From: DASUPK01 sp963747425
GTDB lineage: Bacteria; Actinomycetota; Thermoleophilia; Solirubrobacterales; 70-9
Reading direction: 5' to 3'
NCBI GenBank assembly: GCA_963747425.1
Contig: CAVVFJ010000015.1
Location: 28,161 to 92,160 of the forward strand
Length of the DNA stretch: 64,000 nt
Below, piece after piece: positions 35,559 through 44,163 of the stretch. Position numbers and translations under genes: made by a program. How positions within the stretch are numbered: the stretch's first letter is position 1; each line of letters opens with the position of its first letter. The notes under the pieces were generated by a model. That model saw only the letters and a list, made by a program, of their open reading frames with translations, ran no database searches and was not told the DNA's origin.

Positions 35559-36418
35559 GGGCCGACTCCCGGCTCGCCAGGGTCTCCACCTCGGCGCCGT
35601 CGATCGTCCGGCGGACGAGGCCGGCGAGCACCTTTCCGGGCCCGACGTCCAGGTACCGGGTCACGCCGAGCTGCCCGAGCTTGGCCAGCACGGCCGTCCA
35701 GCGGATCGGGCTGATCAGGGACTGCGCCAGCGAGTCCCGTACGTCATCGCCAAAGAAGTCGGCGCTGGTGGAAGAGACGACGGGGGTGTCCGGCTTCCGG
35801 ACATCGACATCGTCCAGGGCAAGGCGGAATGGCGCCACTCCCGAGGCCATCGCATCTGTGTGGAACGCGCCGGCGACGGCGAGCTTCTTGGCTCGGATCC
35901 CCGATTCCTTGGCGGCGCTCTCGGCGGCCTCGATCGCCACCAGCGGTCCCGAGAGCACGAACTGCTGCGGAGAGTTCTCGTTGGCGAGAGTCAGGCCGTA
36001 CTCGGAGGCGAGCGACCCGGCGCCGTCTCGGTTGGACCCGACGGCGAGCATGGCGCCGGGCTCCCCGGCGCGGGCCGCCTCGTCCATGACCCGGCCGCGG
36101 GCCACGACGATCCGCAGCCCGTCGGCGTCGTCGATCGCCCCCGCCGCGGCGAGGGCGCCGATCTCGCCGAGCGAGTGCCCGGCGAAGTACTCCGCCGGCG
36201 GCCTGCCGAGCTGCTCATAGCCCGCGATCGAGGCGCAGTAGACGGCCGGCTGGGCGAAGGCCGTTCCCTCGGACATGCGCTCGAACGGATCCTCGCCCAC
36301 CAGCTCGCCGGCGAGGTCCAGGAGATCGGGGCGGTGCCGGCCGACGAGCTCGCGGCTCGAGGCGTCGCCTACCCCCTGTCCCGGAAACAGGATCGCTGAA
36401 GCGTGTGATGGCGTCCAT
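35551..36418 (-). CDS. fabD: Malonyl-CoA:ACP transacylase, one frameshift
   Basis: Loads malonyl onto ACP. ILFPGQGVGDAS, then FAQPAVYCAS, the active serine in FAGHSLGEIGALAA, GAMLAVGS, NSPQQFVLSG, the second catalytic His in AGAFHTDAM, and DVGPGKVLAGL are present. The only ATG at the right distance, 36418, is in a different frame from ILFPGQG. One extra base near 36393 would join them, and the total of 868 is one over a multiple of three. First gene of the fab operon. Confidence 0.9.
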
Positions 36419-36471
36419 GCCCTACTGACTAACCGCGATCCGCGGGCGGGTGAAGGACCTCGGCTGCCATG

Positions 36472-36487
36472 CCCCCCGTTCGGGGGG
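36472..36487. promoter_or_regulatory. G/C palindrome, possible operator
   Basis: CCCCCC-GTTC-GGGGGG, in the 114-base gap between fabD (minus) and the response-regulator stop. It is closely similar to the palindrome at 38314-38327 on the other side of the two-component gene pair. It could be an operator for that regulator acting on fabD, or a hairpin terminator of the regulator gene. Confidence 0.4.
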
Positions 36488-36532
36488 GTTCTGGGGGACG
36501 GCCGGGGGATCAAGGCCCCGACGTGCCCGCCT

Positions 36533-37171
36533 TCAGTGCCGGGTCAGCCCGAGCTGCTGGGCCTTCCGCGTCGCTTCGGCCCGGTTCCGCACCCCCAGCT
36601 TGCGGTAGACCGCCGTCGTGTGGTCCTTGATGGTGTGGGGCGAGAGGAAGAGGCGCTCGGCGATCTCGCGGTTGGTTGCTCCCGCCCCGATCAGCTCGAG
36701 GACCTCGCGCTCGCGCTGCGAGAGCGGGGTCGCGGGCCCGTCCGCCTGGCGCGCGTAGACGGTCATTCCCCTGCCCACCATGCGCACCGCGTTGGCGACC
36801 TCGTCCGCGCTCCAGTCCTTGGAGATGAAGCCGGCGGCGCCGGCCGCCTTGGCCGCCTCGGGCGAGATCCAGCCGGCGCCCGAGATCAGCAGGACGCGCG
36901 TCTTCGGCGAAACCTCACGCAGCGCTTCGCAGAGCTCCGCGCCGGAGCGCTCGCCGAGGAAGAGGTCGACCAGGGCAACGTCCGGCCGCGAGCGCCCGGC
37001 GAGCTCGACCGCCTCCTCCGTCGTCGAGGCGACGACGCAATCCCCGACCCAGGGCTGGCGCCCGAGCAGCAGCCTGAACCCCCACTGCACGACGGCGTGG
37101 TCGTCGACGACGAGCACGCGGAGCTTCTCGGCGCCGTTCAGCTGCTCGGCAGCACCAGGCGCACTCGCCAT
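36533..37171 (-). CDS. NarL/LuxR-family response regulator
   Basis: A 212-residue regulator. Receiver: VLVVDDHAVVQWGF, phosphorylation site Asp69 in VALVDLFLGERSG, ISGAG and GFISKDWS (Lys). DNA-binding domain: PLSQREREVLELIGAGATNREIAERLFLSPHTIKDH, a LuxR helix-turn-helix. It starts within the end of the kinase gene (34-base overlap), so kinase and regulator form one operon and a pair. A likely target is its own neighbourhood. Confidence 0.92.
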   Translation of the reverse strand: MASAPGAAEQLNGAEKLRVLVVDDHAVVQWGFRLLLGRQPWVGDCVVASTTEEAVELAGRSRPDVALVDLFLGERSGAELCEALREVSPKTRVLLISGAGWISPEAAKAAGAAGFISKDWSADEVANAVRMVGRGMTVYARQADGPATPLSQREREVLELIGAGATNREIAERLFLSPHTIKDHTTAVYRKLGVRNRAEATRKAQQLGLTRH

Positions 37172-38257
37172 CGGTCCTCCTCCCGGCCGTACTCGAGCAT
37201 TCCCCCTCGTTGCAGCGCCTCGTAGGAGGCGAGCCGGAGGCCCATCCGCGAGCCGGCGGGCGCACCCGCCTCGCCGGCGGGCGGCAGCCCGTCGTTTCGC
37301 ACCTCGAGAGCGAAGGCGCCGTCGCGCTCGTCGATCGTCACCTTCACCTCGGCGGGATTCGCGTGCTTCTCGGCATTGCGAAGCGCCTCGTTCAGGATCG
37401 ACACCGCCAGCGGCTCGAGCTTCTCCGGCACGTCGACGCCGTCCCGCCAGTCGACCACGAGCGGGAGCATCTTGTACTGGCGTCCCAGCCGCTCGAGCTC
37501 GGCGCGCAGGCCACCGTCCTGCAGATCCATCAGCGAGCTGCCGGCGGAGCCGATCAGCGCCTCGCGCAGGTCGCCGAGGGCGCGCCTCGATCTCGGCGAC
37601 GCAGCGCTCGCGGTCGTCGTCGGCCAGCGGCCGATCCGATCCGAGCGCCATCGAGACGCCGAAGAGCCGCTGGGTCACCCGCTCATGGACCTCGCGGGCC
37701 AGGTCGATGCGCTCCGACAAGCGCCGGCTGCGCTCGAGCTGTCGAGTTACCTCGCGGACGTGGCTCGCCAGGGCCGCCGTTCTGCCGAGGGCATGCATCG
37801 TCGAGCGTTCGTGAGACGTGGTTAGGTCGAAGGGCTGGCCGTCGCGGTCGGCGAAGATCACCCCGAGCCAGCGCCCCGCCGCCGCCACCGGCGTGCAGGT
37901 GAGCTTGACCACGCCCGGCATGTTCTTGTAGCGCGCCGGGACGTCGTGCTCCAGGTCGGTCGTCTCGACGACCCGGTCCTCGGCCAGGGCCCGCTGGGCG
38001 ATCGGGGTCTCCTCCAGGGTGCCGTAGCCGTGCGCGATGAACTCGCGATAGACGCCGTGGCTCCCGGCCGGCAACACGAGCCTGCGTTCGGCGTCATACA
38101 GAAAGAGGACAGCCCGCTCCATAGAGGTCTGGCGGACGACCCCCTCGCAAATCCGGTCGTAGAAATCGTCGAGCTCGCGCTCCTCGTCGAGCTCGAAGAG
38201 GAGCTGCCCCACGACGTCGAGGGCCTCTGAGCTGAGCGACTCTTCCGTGGTCGTCAC
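37138..38257 (-). CDS. GAF-domain sensor histidine kinase (NarL/DevS type), one frameshift
   Basis: Soluble sensor kinase for the LuxR-type regulator downstream. Residues 20-180 form a GAF domain (ERAVLFLYDAERRLVLPAG ... GVIFADRDGQPFDL). Then a short dimerisation helix with the phosphorylated histidine in DLAREVHERVTQRLFGVSMAL, and the ATP-binding part ALRNAEKHANPAEVKVTI (N-box), VRNDGLPPAGEAG and GLRLASYEAL. The frame changes near 37585 (one extra C in GAGGCGC); length is 1 modulo 3. Start is GTG 38257. No membrane segments, so the signal is intracellular. Confidence 0.88.
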
Positions 38258-38313
38258 TTGATGGGCTACCCCAGCAGACTCGCCTAAGTTACGCCAGCAG
38301 GCGACGCAAACAC

Positions 38314-38335
38314 CCCCCGAATGGGGGAGTAGGCT
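38314..38335 (+). promoter_or_regulatory. Palindrome and -10 box before the secreted-protein gene
   Basis: CCCCC-GAAT-GGGGG (38314-38327) is followed by TAGGCT (38330-38335), 7 bases before ATG 38343. The palindrome sits where RNA polymerase would contact the spacer, so a bound protein would control this leaderless promoter. The kinase start lies 57 bases away on the other strand. Confidence 0.45.
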
Positions 38336-38342
38336 CCGCGCC

Positions 38343-38789
38343 ATGAAGGCGTTCCTCCTGGGATTGACCGTGGCGCTCGCAGCGCTCTGCATCTGTGCGG
38401 CGGCATTCGCAAGCGCCCCGGTGGCCTCCGAGAGCGGCAAGCGCGTCCAGCTGATCGCCAACTGCTTCAAGCCGAAGTTCAAGCCGAAGGACGTGATCAT
38501 CGCCTGCGGCGATGCCAGCCTCGGCGCGCGGGGCATGACCTGGTCGAAGTGGACCCGGAAGAAGGCCAACGGCAACGGGACCGGGCAGATCAACGACTGC
38601 AATCCCGACTGCGCCAGCGGGACGACGAAGTCCGCGCCGATGAAGCTGAAGCTCAGCAAGCCGCAGCTCTGCTCCAACGGCAAGCGGGTCTTCGCCAAGC
38701 TCCGCTACATCTGGACCTCCGGTCCGCCGATCGCCGAGACGGTCGCCAGCGGGTCCGTTCCGATCGGCTGCAAGCTCGCCGCTCTCTAG
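38343..38789 (+). CDS. Small secreted protein
   Basis: A 148-residue protein with signal peptide FLLGLTVALAALCICAAAFASA. The mature part has four or more cysteines (ANCFKPK, IIACGDA, NDCNPDC, QLCSNG, IGCKL) and many lysines, giving a basic, probably disulfide-bonded protein. The pattern IACGDASLGARGMTWSKW is known to me from secreted actinobacterial proteins of unknown role. It is transcribed divergently from the sensor kinase and has its own promoter. Confidence 0.7.
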   Translation: MKAFLLGLTVALAALCICAAAFASAPVASESGKRVQLIANCFKPKFKPKDVIIACGDASLGARGMTWSKWTRKKANGNGTGQINDCNPDCASGTTKSAPMKLKLSKPQLCSNGKRVFAKLRYIWTSGPPIAETVASGSVPIGCKLAAL

Positions 38790-38826
38790 CTCCTCGGACG
38801 GCAGCGGCCCTTCATCTCTATTGGGG

Positions 38827-38851
38827 TCAAGCATTCAGGCAGGTCGCCGAT
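38827..38851 (+). promoter_or_regulatory. Sigma-28 (FliA/WhiG) type promoter
   Basis: TCAAG at 38827-38831, 14 bases, GCCGAT at 38846-38851. This matches the form of FliA/WhiG promoters (TAAA or TCAAG, about 15 bases, GCCGATAA). It lies 23 bases before ATG 38875. No flagellar gene lies in this window. Confidence 0.5.
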
Positions 38852-38874
38852 GTGAAACGGCGAAGAGTTAGCCG

Positions 38875-39054
38875 ATGCCACCGAACTCGACTCAGAACCT
38901 GAACGCCAAGCTCTCGCTGACGCCGAGCACCCAGCGGCGCCACGGCGACACCCGCATTAGCCTCACGCCATCCCCGATCCAGGGCTACGCGCCTCCAAAT
39001 CAGATCGTCGGCGGCCCCGCCCAGTATCGCGGCGGCTACCACCTCAGCTTCTAA
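38875..39054 (+). CDS. Short ORF (59 residues) behind a sigma-28-like promoter
   Basis: Encodes a small protein rich in Asn, Gln, Pro, Ser and Gly (MPPNSTQNLNAKLSLTPSTQ ... GGYHLSF) with no signal or membrane segment. It may be a real small protein expressed with the motility regulon. Alternatively it is the N-terminal part of the serine hydrolase downstream, which has no start codon of its own in frame: a single indel near 39035 would join them. I could not decide between these. Confidence 0.35.
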   Translation: MPPNSTQNLNAKLSLTPSTQRRHGDTRISLTPSPIQGYAPPNQIVGGPAQYRGGYHLSF

Positions 39055-39797
39055 CCCTCCTTGCGCTGTTCGCGGTCGCGGCACCCGGCGCCAGCGCAGC
39101 ACATCGCCTTCCCTGGCATCAGCGCGTTCATGACGCCACGCAATTCCTGAAGGGCCGGAGCGGCAGCGCCTCCTTCGCGGTCACCGACGAGCGCGGCCGC
39201 ATCCACGGCTGCCGCCGAGCGGTCCAATACTCATCCGCCAGCCTGGTGAAGGCGATGCTGCTGATCGCCTACCTCGATCAGCGAAGCGTCCGCCACAGCC
39301 GGTTGCGCGCCGCGGACCGGCGGCTGCTCGGGCCGATGATCCGCGTGTCGGACAACGATGCGGCGACCGCCGTGTACGACCGGGTCGGGCCGGGTGGCCT
39401 GACGAGAGTCGCTCGGCGCGCCGGGATGCGCAGGTTCGAGCCGAACCCGGTGTGGGGCGGCTGCCAGGTGACGGCTCGCGATCAGGCGCGCCTCTTCTTC
39501 CGGATCCGAGCGCTGGCCCCGAAGCGCCACCGCGGCTACGCCCTGGCGCTGCTTCGCAGAATCGTCTCCTACGAGCGCTGGGGAATCCCTCGGGCCAGGC
39601 CTCGCGGCTGGCGGGTCTACTTCAAGGGCGGCTGGTTCAGGGACGACGACGGGTGGCGCGTCCACCAGGCGGCACGGCTCGAGCGCGGAGACCGCCACCT
39701 CTCCATCGCGGTCCTCACCCGCGGCAGCCCGAGCCTGGGCTACGGAGCCGCCACGATCGCCGGGGTGACCGCCCGTCTGCTGCGCGGGTACCGCTGA
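39033..39797 (+). CDS. Secreted serine hydrolase, class A beta-lactamase fold
   Basis: A signal-peptide-like stretch (LPPQLLTLLALFAVAAPGASAAH) is followed by the hydrolase domain. The three active-site motifs of the penicillin-recognising family are present: SLVK (39240-39251, SxxK), SDN in RVSDNDAATAV, and KGG in VYFKGGW. The fold is that of the PF13354 group, which includes beta-lactamases and peptidoglycan-related enzymes. The frame is open from 38961, but no ATG, GTG or TTG occurs before GTG 39246, which lies inside SxxK. The start is therefore unresolved; see the short ORF upstream. Confidence 0.72.
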   Translation, partial: RLPPQLLTLLALFAVAAPGASAAHRLPWHQRVHDATQFLKGRSGSASFAVTDERGRIHGCRRAVQYSSASLVKAMLLIAYLDQRSVRHSRLRAADRRLLGPMIRVSDNDAATAVYDRVGPGGLTRVARRAGMRRFEPNPVWGGCQVTARDQARLFFRIRALAPKRHRGYALALLRRIVSYERWGIPRARPRGWRVYFKGGWFRDDDGWRVHQAARLERGDRHLSIAVLTRGSPSLGYGAATIAGVTARLLRGYR

Positions 39798-39818
39798 CGC
39801 CCGGTCACTCCGGGACGG

Positions 39819-40535
39819 CTACGCCGCGTCCTCGGCGAAGCGGTAGCCCACCCGCCGCACGGTCAGCACCAGCTCCGGGTTCTGAGGGTCGCGCTCGACC
39901 TTCTGGCGGAGGTTCGAGATGTGGACGTCGCAGGCGCGGACGTCGCCGCGGAACTCGGTCTGCCAGAGCTCCTCCATGATCTCCTTGCGCGAGAAGACCT
40001 GGCCCGGGTTCTCGGCCAGCAGCCGCAGGACCTGGAACTCCGAGCGGGTCAGGTTGATCGGCTCGCCGCGGACCGTGACGAGGTGGCGAGCCAGGTCGAT
40101 GGAGACGGGCCCCGACTCGATCGCCGTGCCCTCGGCGCCGGTCGAGCGGTCGAGCTCGCGGCGGCGGAGCTGCGCCCTGACTCGCCCGAGGAGCTCGCGG
40201 ACCGAGAACGGCTTGGTGACGTAGTCGTCGGCACCGACCTCGAGGCCGACCACCTTGTCGACCTCCGCGTCCTTGGCCGTCAGCAGGATGATCGGCACCG
40301 GGCTGTGGGCGCGAACCTCGCGGCAGATGTCGAGGCCGCTCTTCCCCGGCATCATGATGTCCAGGATCAGCAGGTCGAAGTGATCGCCTGAGATCTCGCC
40401 CTCGGCCTCCTCCCCGTTCGCCGCCAGGGTGACCTCGAATCCCTCCTGCTCCAGCGCGTAGCCCACCGACTCGCGGACGGAGAGCTCGTCGTCGACCACG
40501 AGGACGCGGTTCGATGCCGGCGGCGTCGGGCTCAT
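39819..40535 (-). CDS. OmpR/PhoB-family response regulator
   Basis: A 238-residue regulator. Receiver: VLVVDDELSVRESV, Asp59 in LLILDIMMPGKSG, Thr in LLTAKDAEVD, and Lys in GADDYVTKPFSVREL. C-terminal winged helix: LTRSEFQVLRLLAENPGQVFSRKEI and VHISNLRQKVERDPQNPELVLTVRRVGYRF, the PhoB/OmpR recognition part. Its start overlaps the kinase stop by 4 bases (ATGA). The convergent serine hydrolase ends 21 bases away. Confidence 0.95.
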   Translation of the reverse strand: MSPTPPASNRVLVVDDELSVRESVGYALEQEGFEVTLAANGEEAEGEISGDHFDLLILDIMMPGKSGLDICREVRAHSPVPIILLTAKDAEVDKVVGLEVGADDYVTKPFSVRELLGRVRAQLRRRELDRSTGAEGTAIESGPVSIDLARHLVTVRGEPINLTRSEFQVLRLLAENPGQVFSRKEIMEELWQTEFRGDVRACDVHISNLRQKVERDPQNPELVLTVRRVGYRFAEDAA

Positions 40536-42256
40536 GCGACGGGGGTCGGGGTCGGCTTGGCTGCACGCAGGCGGACCCAGAAGACGCTGCCCTGGTCGGG
40601 TTCAGAGCGCAGCCCCATCTGCCCGTTCATGACGTCCACCATCCGCTTGGCGATCGAGAGGCCCAGGCCGAAGCCCTCGCCCTCGAGGGTCGCGGAGCCC
40701 CGGTAGAAGCGCTCGAAGACGCGATCCTGCTCGTCAGGGGGAATTCCCTTGCCTGTGTCCTGGACTTCGATCGTCACGGTCTTCTCCTCCCCCCGTGCCG
40801 CGCGAAGGGTAACCGTGCCGGGCGGGGGGGTGTGGGCGCAGGCGTTGGTGAGCAGCCCGATCATCACCTGACGGACGAGGACCGGGTCTCCCTCCGCGAC
40901 CAGGTCGGGCTCGATCTCCGCCCGCATCTCGACGCCCTCGGGAGCCGCCACGGCCTCGCGGGCCTCCTCGGCGGCGTGTGAGACGTCCACCACCTGCCCG
41001 GGGTCGCTCTCGCCCGCGGCCTCGACCCGCGCCAGCATGAGCAGCGACTGCGTCAGGCGGGTCATTCGCTCGGCGTCGATCGCGAGCCTGGCTAGGAAGC
41101 GATCCCTGGCGTCGGGGTCGTCCTTGGCGCCGCCGCGCAGGACCTCGATCCCGCTCATGATCCCGGCCAGCGGGTTGCGCAGCTCGTGGGCCGCGTTGGA
41201 GACGAACTCGCGCTCGGCCTCCTCGCGCTTGAGCTCGTCCGTGCGGTCGCGAACCACCAGCAGCACGGCGTGCTCTGCCGGGACCCGGCGTGCCTGGACG
41301 CCGTAGACGCGCCCGTCGATCAAGAGAACCGGGATCTCGTCCGAGCCGCCGTCCGCCGCTCGCCGCAGCGACGGGATCAGCGCGGCCGCGGGCTGCCCAT
41401 CCCGCACCAGCCGCGCGGCGGCCGGATTGTTGAAGCGAACCGCGCCGTCCTCGCCCACCACGATCACGGCCTCCTTCAACCCATCGAAGATCGCCGAGAG
41501 GCGGTCGCGCTCGGTGGCGAGCATGCTGAAGGTCTTGCGCAGCTCCTCGCGCATCGAATCGAGCGAGCGGGTCAGGTCCCCGATCTCGTCGCCCCCGCCC
41601 GGCGGCAGCGGCGCCTCGAACCGGCCGGCCGCCATCTGCTCCGCCGCACGCGCCAGCCGCCTCACCCGGATCGCGATCAGCGAGGACACCAGGAAGCCGA
41701 CAAGCACGCCGATGACGATCGCAATCAGAAGCGCCTGCAGCCGGTCACCGCGGAGCTGGTCGAAGGCCCTGGTCAGCGCGGGCGGCGGCTCGGCGCGGAC
41801 GATCACCGCGCCGCGCACGAACCTCTTGCCGAAGATCGGGACGGCCGCAACCGTCACGTTCCCAGGCAGGCTCGCCCGGTAGCGGCGGTTGCCGAGGGCG
41901 GCTCGGATGGCCTCCGGCTCCTGCTGCACGGCGGCGAGCGCCGCGAGGTCCTGTCCAGGCGCGAACGGGTGGCCGTGCCGGTTGATCGCCCAGGCCTCGA
42001 AATTGCCGTTGTTCGCCAGCGCCAGCACGTTGGCGGCGTGCAGCTTGTCGGCTTTGCCCAGGCTGTCCGCGAGGCTGGAGGTCTTGCCCACCGCGAGGTC
42101 AGCGGACTGGCTCTGCAGCGTCCGGCCCGACGAGTCGTCTACGAAGACGTAGACCGACGCCGCAGTGATCAGCGAGACTCCGGCGAAGGCAGCGCCGAGC
42201 CAGAGCCGCATCGGAATCCGGCGGCCTCTCTCCCCACCCCTCGCATCCTCGGCCAT
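40532..42256 (-). CDS. Membrane sensor histidine kinase with HAMP and PAS domains
   Basis: A 574-residue kinase for the OmpR-type regulator. Transmembrane helices at about 17-38 and 172-197 flank an extracytoplasmic sensor of about 130 residues. A HAMP segment (RVRRLARAAEQMAAGRF), a PAS-like domain (RDRLSAIFDGLKEAVIVV) and the dimerisation helix with histidine in FVSNAAHELRNPLAGI follow. The ATPase has GLLTNACAHTPP (N-box), VQDTGKGIP and GEGFGLGLSIAKRMV. Start ATG 42256; the TTG two codons upstream is less likely. It resembles PhoR/ResE. Confidence 0.94.
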   Translation of the reverse strand: MAEDARGGERGRRIPMRLWLGAAFAGVSLITAASVYVFVDDSSGRTLQSQSADLAVGKTSSLADSLGKADKLHAANVLALANNGNFEAWAINRHGHPFAPGQDLAALAAVQQEPEAIRAALGNRRYRASLPGNVTVAAVPIFGKRFVRGAVIVRAEPPPALTRAFDQLRGDRLQALLIAIVIGVLVGFLVSSLIAIRVRRLARAAEQMAAGRFEAPLPPGGGDEIGDLTRSLDSMREELRKTFSMLATERDRLSAIFDGLKEAVIVVGEDGAVRFNNPAAARLVRDGQPAAALIPSLRRAADGGSDEIPVLLIDGRVYGVQARRVPAEHAVLLVVRDRTDELKREEAEREFVSNAAHELRNPLAGIMSGIEVLRGGAKDDPDARDRFLARLAIDAERMTRLTQSLLMLARVEAAGESDPGQVVDVSHAAEEAREAVAAPEGVEMRAEIEPDLVAEGDPVLVRQVMIGLLTNACAHTPPPGTVTLRAARGEEKTVTIEVQDTGKGIPPDEQDRVFERFYRGSATLEGEGFGLGLSIAKRMVDVMNGQMGLRSEPDQGSVFWVRLRAAKPTPTPVA

Positions 42257-42291
42257 GGTCAATGGATTGTTACCCCTTGCTCACAACTTCG

Positions 42292-42335
42292 GGGTCAGGT
42301 CTTGCAAGACACATGTGGCATGCAAGACCTGACCC
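42292..42335. repeat. Perfect 15-bp inverted repeat
   Basis: GGGTCAGGTCTTGCA (42292-42306) is followed, after a 14-base loop, by its exact complement TGCAAGACCTGACCC (42321-42335). It sits in the 89-base gap between the holB stop and the kinase start. It has no T-run. A REP-like element is one possibility; a terminator for holB is the other. Confidence 0.6.
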
Positions 42336-42345
42336 TGGGGTTGGG

Positions 42346-43477
42346 TTACATGAGGGTGGCAGCCAGCCGGAGCCAGAGAGCCTCGAGGGCGAGCTCCTCG
42401 GAGACGTTGACGCGCAGGCGCCGGCGCGTGTCGAGCACCCACTCGACCGCCGAGCGCGCGCGCGGCGGGGTCCAGCCCCTGGGCGTCCTCCGCGAGCTGA
42501 TCGAGTCGGTCTGCGTTCAGCACGACGTCCTCCGCCCCCGATGCGATCGCCGCCAGGTCGCGATACCAGGCGCAGCACAGCGCCAGTCCGAGGTCGAGCG
42601 CCTGGGTGCGGGCGCGGCGCTCGGTGCGCTTCACCTGCTCCGTCGCCTCCCGCGTCAGCTTCCCCTTGCGGCCGCGCTTCGCCATCGCCTCGGCCTGATC
42701 GGCCAGCCGGCGCTCCTCCTCGGCGCCCGCCTCCTGGCCCGCCACACTGGCGGCGTCGAGGAGGGCGCGCCAGGGCTCGGGGGGTGCGTCCTGAGATCGG
42801 GCGGCGCGGGCGGCCGCTTCGGCGGTCGCCCTGAGCGCAGCCCCGCGCTCACCGAGGAGAAGGCGGGCGAGCTCGACGTCGCCTCCGCTGAGGCGAGCGG
42901 CCGCGGCGGCGTCCTCGCCCTCACCCAGCGTCTCGAGCACCGCGTCGGGCGCCAGCGGACCGAACTCGATCGGCGCGCAGCGGGAGATGATCGTCTCGGC
43001 AAGCAGCTCGGGCTCCGAGCAGACCAGGATCAGGTGGGCGAACGGCGCCGGCTCCTCCAGCGTCTTCAGCAGCGCGTTCTGGCTCTCGTCGCGAAGGTCC
43101 TCTGCCTCCTCGATCACGAACACCCTGCGGCCGCCCTCTGCCGGGCTCAGGCTGGACGCTCGGATCACCGATTCGCGGACGTCCTCCACCAGGTGCTGGG
43201 CGCCGGGCGGGCGCAGCCAGGCAAGGTCGGGGTGCGGCGATGGATCGATCAGCGCCCGGCGGCGCGCATCGTCCGGGTCCGGTGCCCCCTCTGCGAGCAG
43301 CTCGGCCGCGAACGCCCGAGCGGCGGCCGCCTTGCCGGCACCGCGAGGTCCACGGAAGATGTAGGCGTGGCCCGGGGAGGCGAGCGCGGCCACCAGCGCC
43401 GCGCGGGCCCGCGGCTGGTGGCGGGTCGCCTCCGCCAGGGCATCGGGGATCGCGGGACCGCTCGCCGCAGCCTCCAT
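42346..43477 (-). CDS. holB: DNA polymerase III subunit delta', one frameshift
   Basis: Clamp-loader subunit. A central AAA+ domain shows YIFRGPRGAGKAAAARAFA (Walker A-like), DPSPHPDLAWLRP, VFVIEEAEDLRDESQNALLKTLEEP (Walker B region and the SRC-preceding helix), and ETIISRCAPIEFGPL with the SRC motif. The C-terminal helical part changes frame near 42462: after DPAAR it continues as SAVEWVLDTRRRLRVNVSEEL to a TAA at 42346. The length is 1 modulo 3. The start overlaps the tmk stop (TGATG). Confidence 0.88.
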
Positions 43478-44073
43478 CACAACACCCCCGCCCGCACCTC
43501 GGCGAGCACGGCCGCGTGGACCGTGTCGCGGTCGCCGTCCGCATCCACCACGCGGACCCGCTCCGGGTGGCGGCGGGCCACCTCGTCGTAGCCCTCGGCG
43601 ACTCGGCGCTGGAGCTCGATCCCCTCCTCCTCGAAGCGGTCGGCCTTGCGGCGGCCGATTCGCTTCGCGGCGCGATCGGGGTCCATGCGCAACAGGATCG
43701 TCAGGTCCGGCCAGACGCCGCCGGTGGCGAGATCGCAGATCTCCTCGACCCGCTCGGCGCCCAGCCCTCGCGCCACGCCCTGGTAGGCGACGCTCGAGTC
43801 GCTGAAGCGGTCGCAGACCACCTCACGCCCCGCGTCCCGCGCGGGTCCGACGACCTGCCCCACCAGCTCGGCCCGAGCCGCGCAGAAGAGCAGCAGCTCC
43901 GCCAGCGGGTCGAGCTCCAGGTGCGGGTCCTTCAGCACCTGCCGGATGCGCTCCCCGGCCTTGGTCCCGCCCGGCTCGCGCACGAGCAGCACGTCCTCGC
44001 CGAGCGCGCGGGCGAGCAGCTTGGCCTGGGTGGTCTTCCCGGACCCGTCGATTCCCTCGAGCGAGATGAACAT
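43477..44073 (-). CDS. tmk: Thymidylate kinase
   Basis: Phosphorylates dTMP to dTDP. 198 residues. P-loop GIDGSGKTTQAK at residues 7-18, the dTMP-binding DRFSDSSVAYQG, and the lid region DRAAKRIGRRKADRFEEEG. All the expected motifs are intact. It is coupled to holB and in other actinobacteria lies next to topA; here two foreign-looking genes separate it from topA. Confidence 0.96.
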   Translation of the reverse strand: MFISLEGIDGSGKTTQAKLLARALGEDVLLVREPGGTKAGERIRQVLKDPHLELDPLAELLLFCAARAELVGQVVGPARDAGREVVCDRFSDSSVAYQGVARGLGAERVEEICDLATGGVWPDLTILLRMDPDRAAKRIGRRKADRFEEEGIELQRRVAEGYDEVARRHPERVRVVDADGDRDTVHAAVLAEVRAGVL

Positions 44074-44082
44074 CTCGGATCC

Positions 44083-44088
44083 AGGCTA
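44083..44088 (-). promoter_or_regulatory. -10 box of a leaderless promoter
   Basis: TAGCCT on the minus strand, 9 bases before the ATG at 44073 of tmk. Confidence 0.4.
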
Positions 44089-44163
44089 ACCGCGCGGCAA
44101 GCGGCGTGCGAGGGCCGGCTATCGCCCTGGTAGCGTCGCTCCGGCAACCGAGAGGAGAGGGCG

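Noticed and set aside
36472..36487. Simple rho-independent terminator
   Set aside because: Not excluded, but there is no T-run on either side, and the near-identical partner at 38314 sits in a promoter, which favours an operator.
41186..43591. An 801-codon open frame on the plus strand
   Set aside because: It is antisense to the sensor kinase and holB, whose motifs are clear. High G+C makes such long empty frames common; the translation is low-complexity Arg/Ala/Gly.
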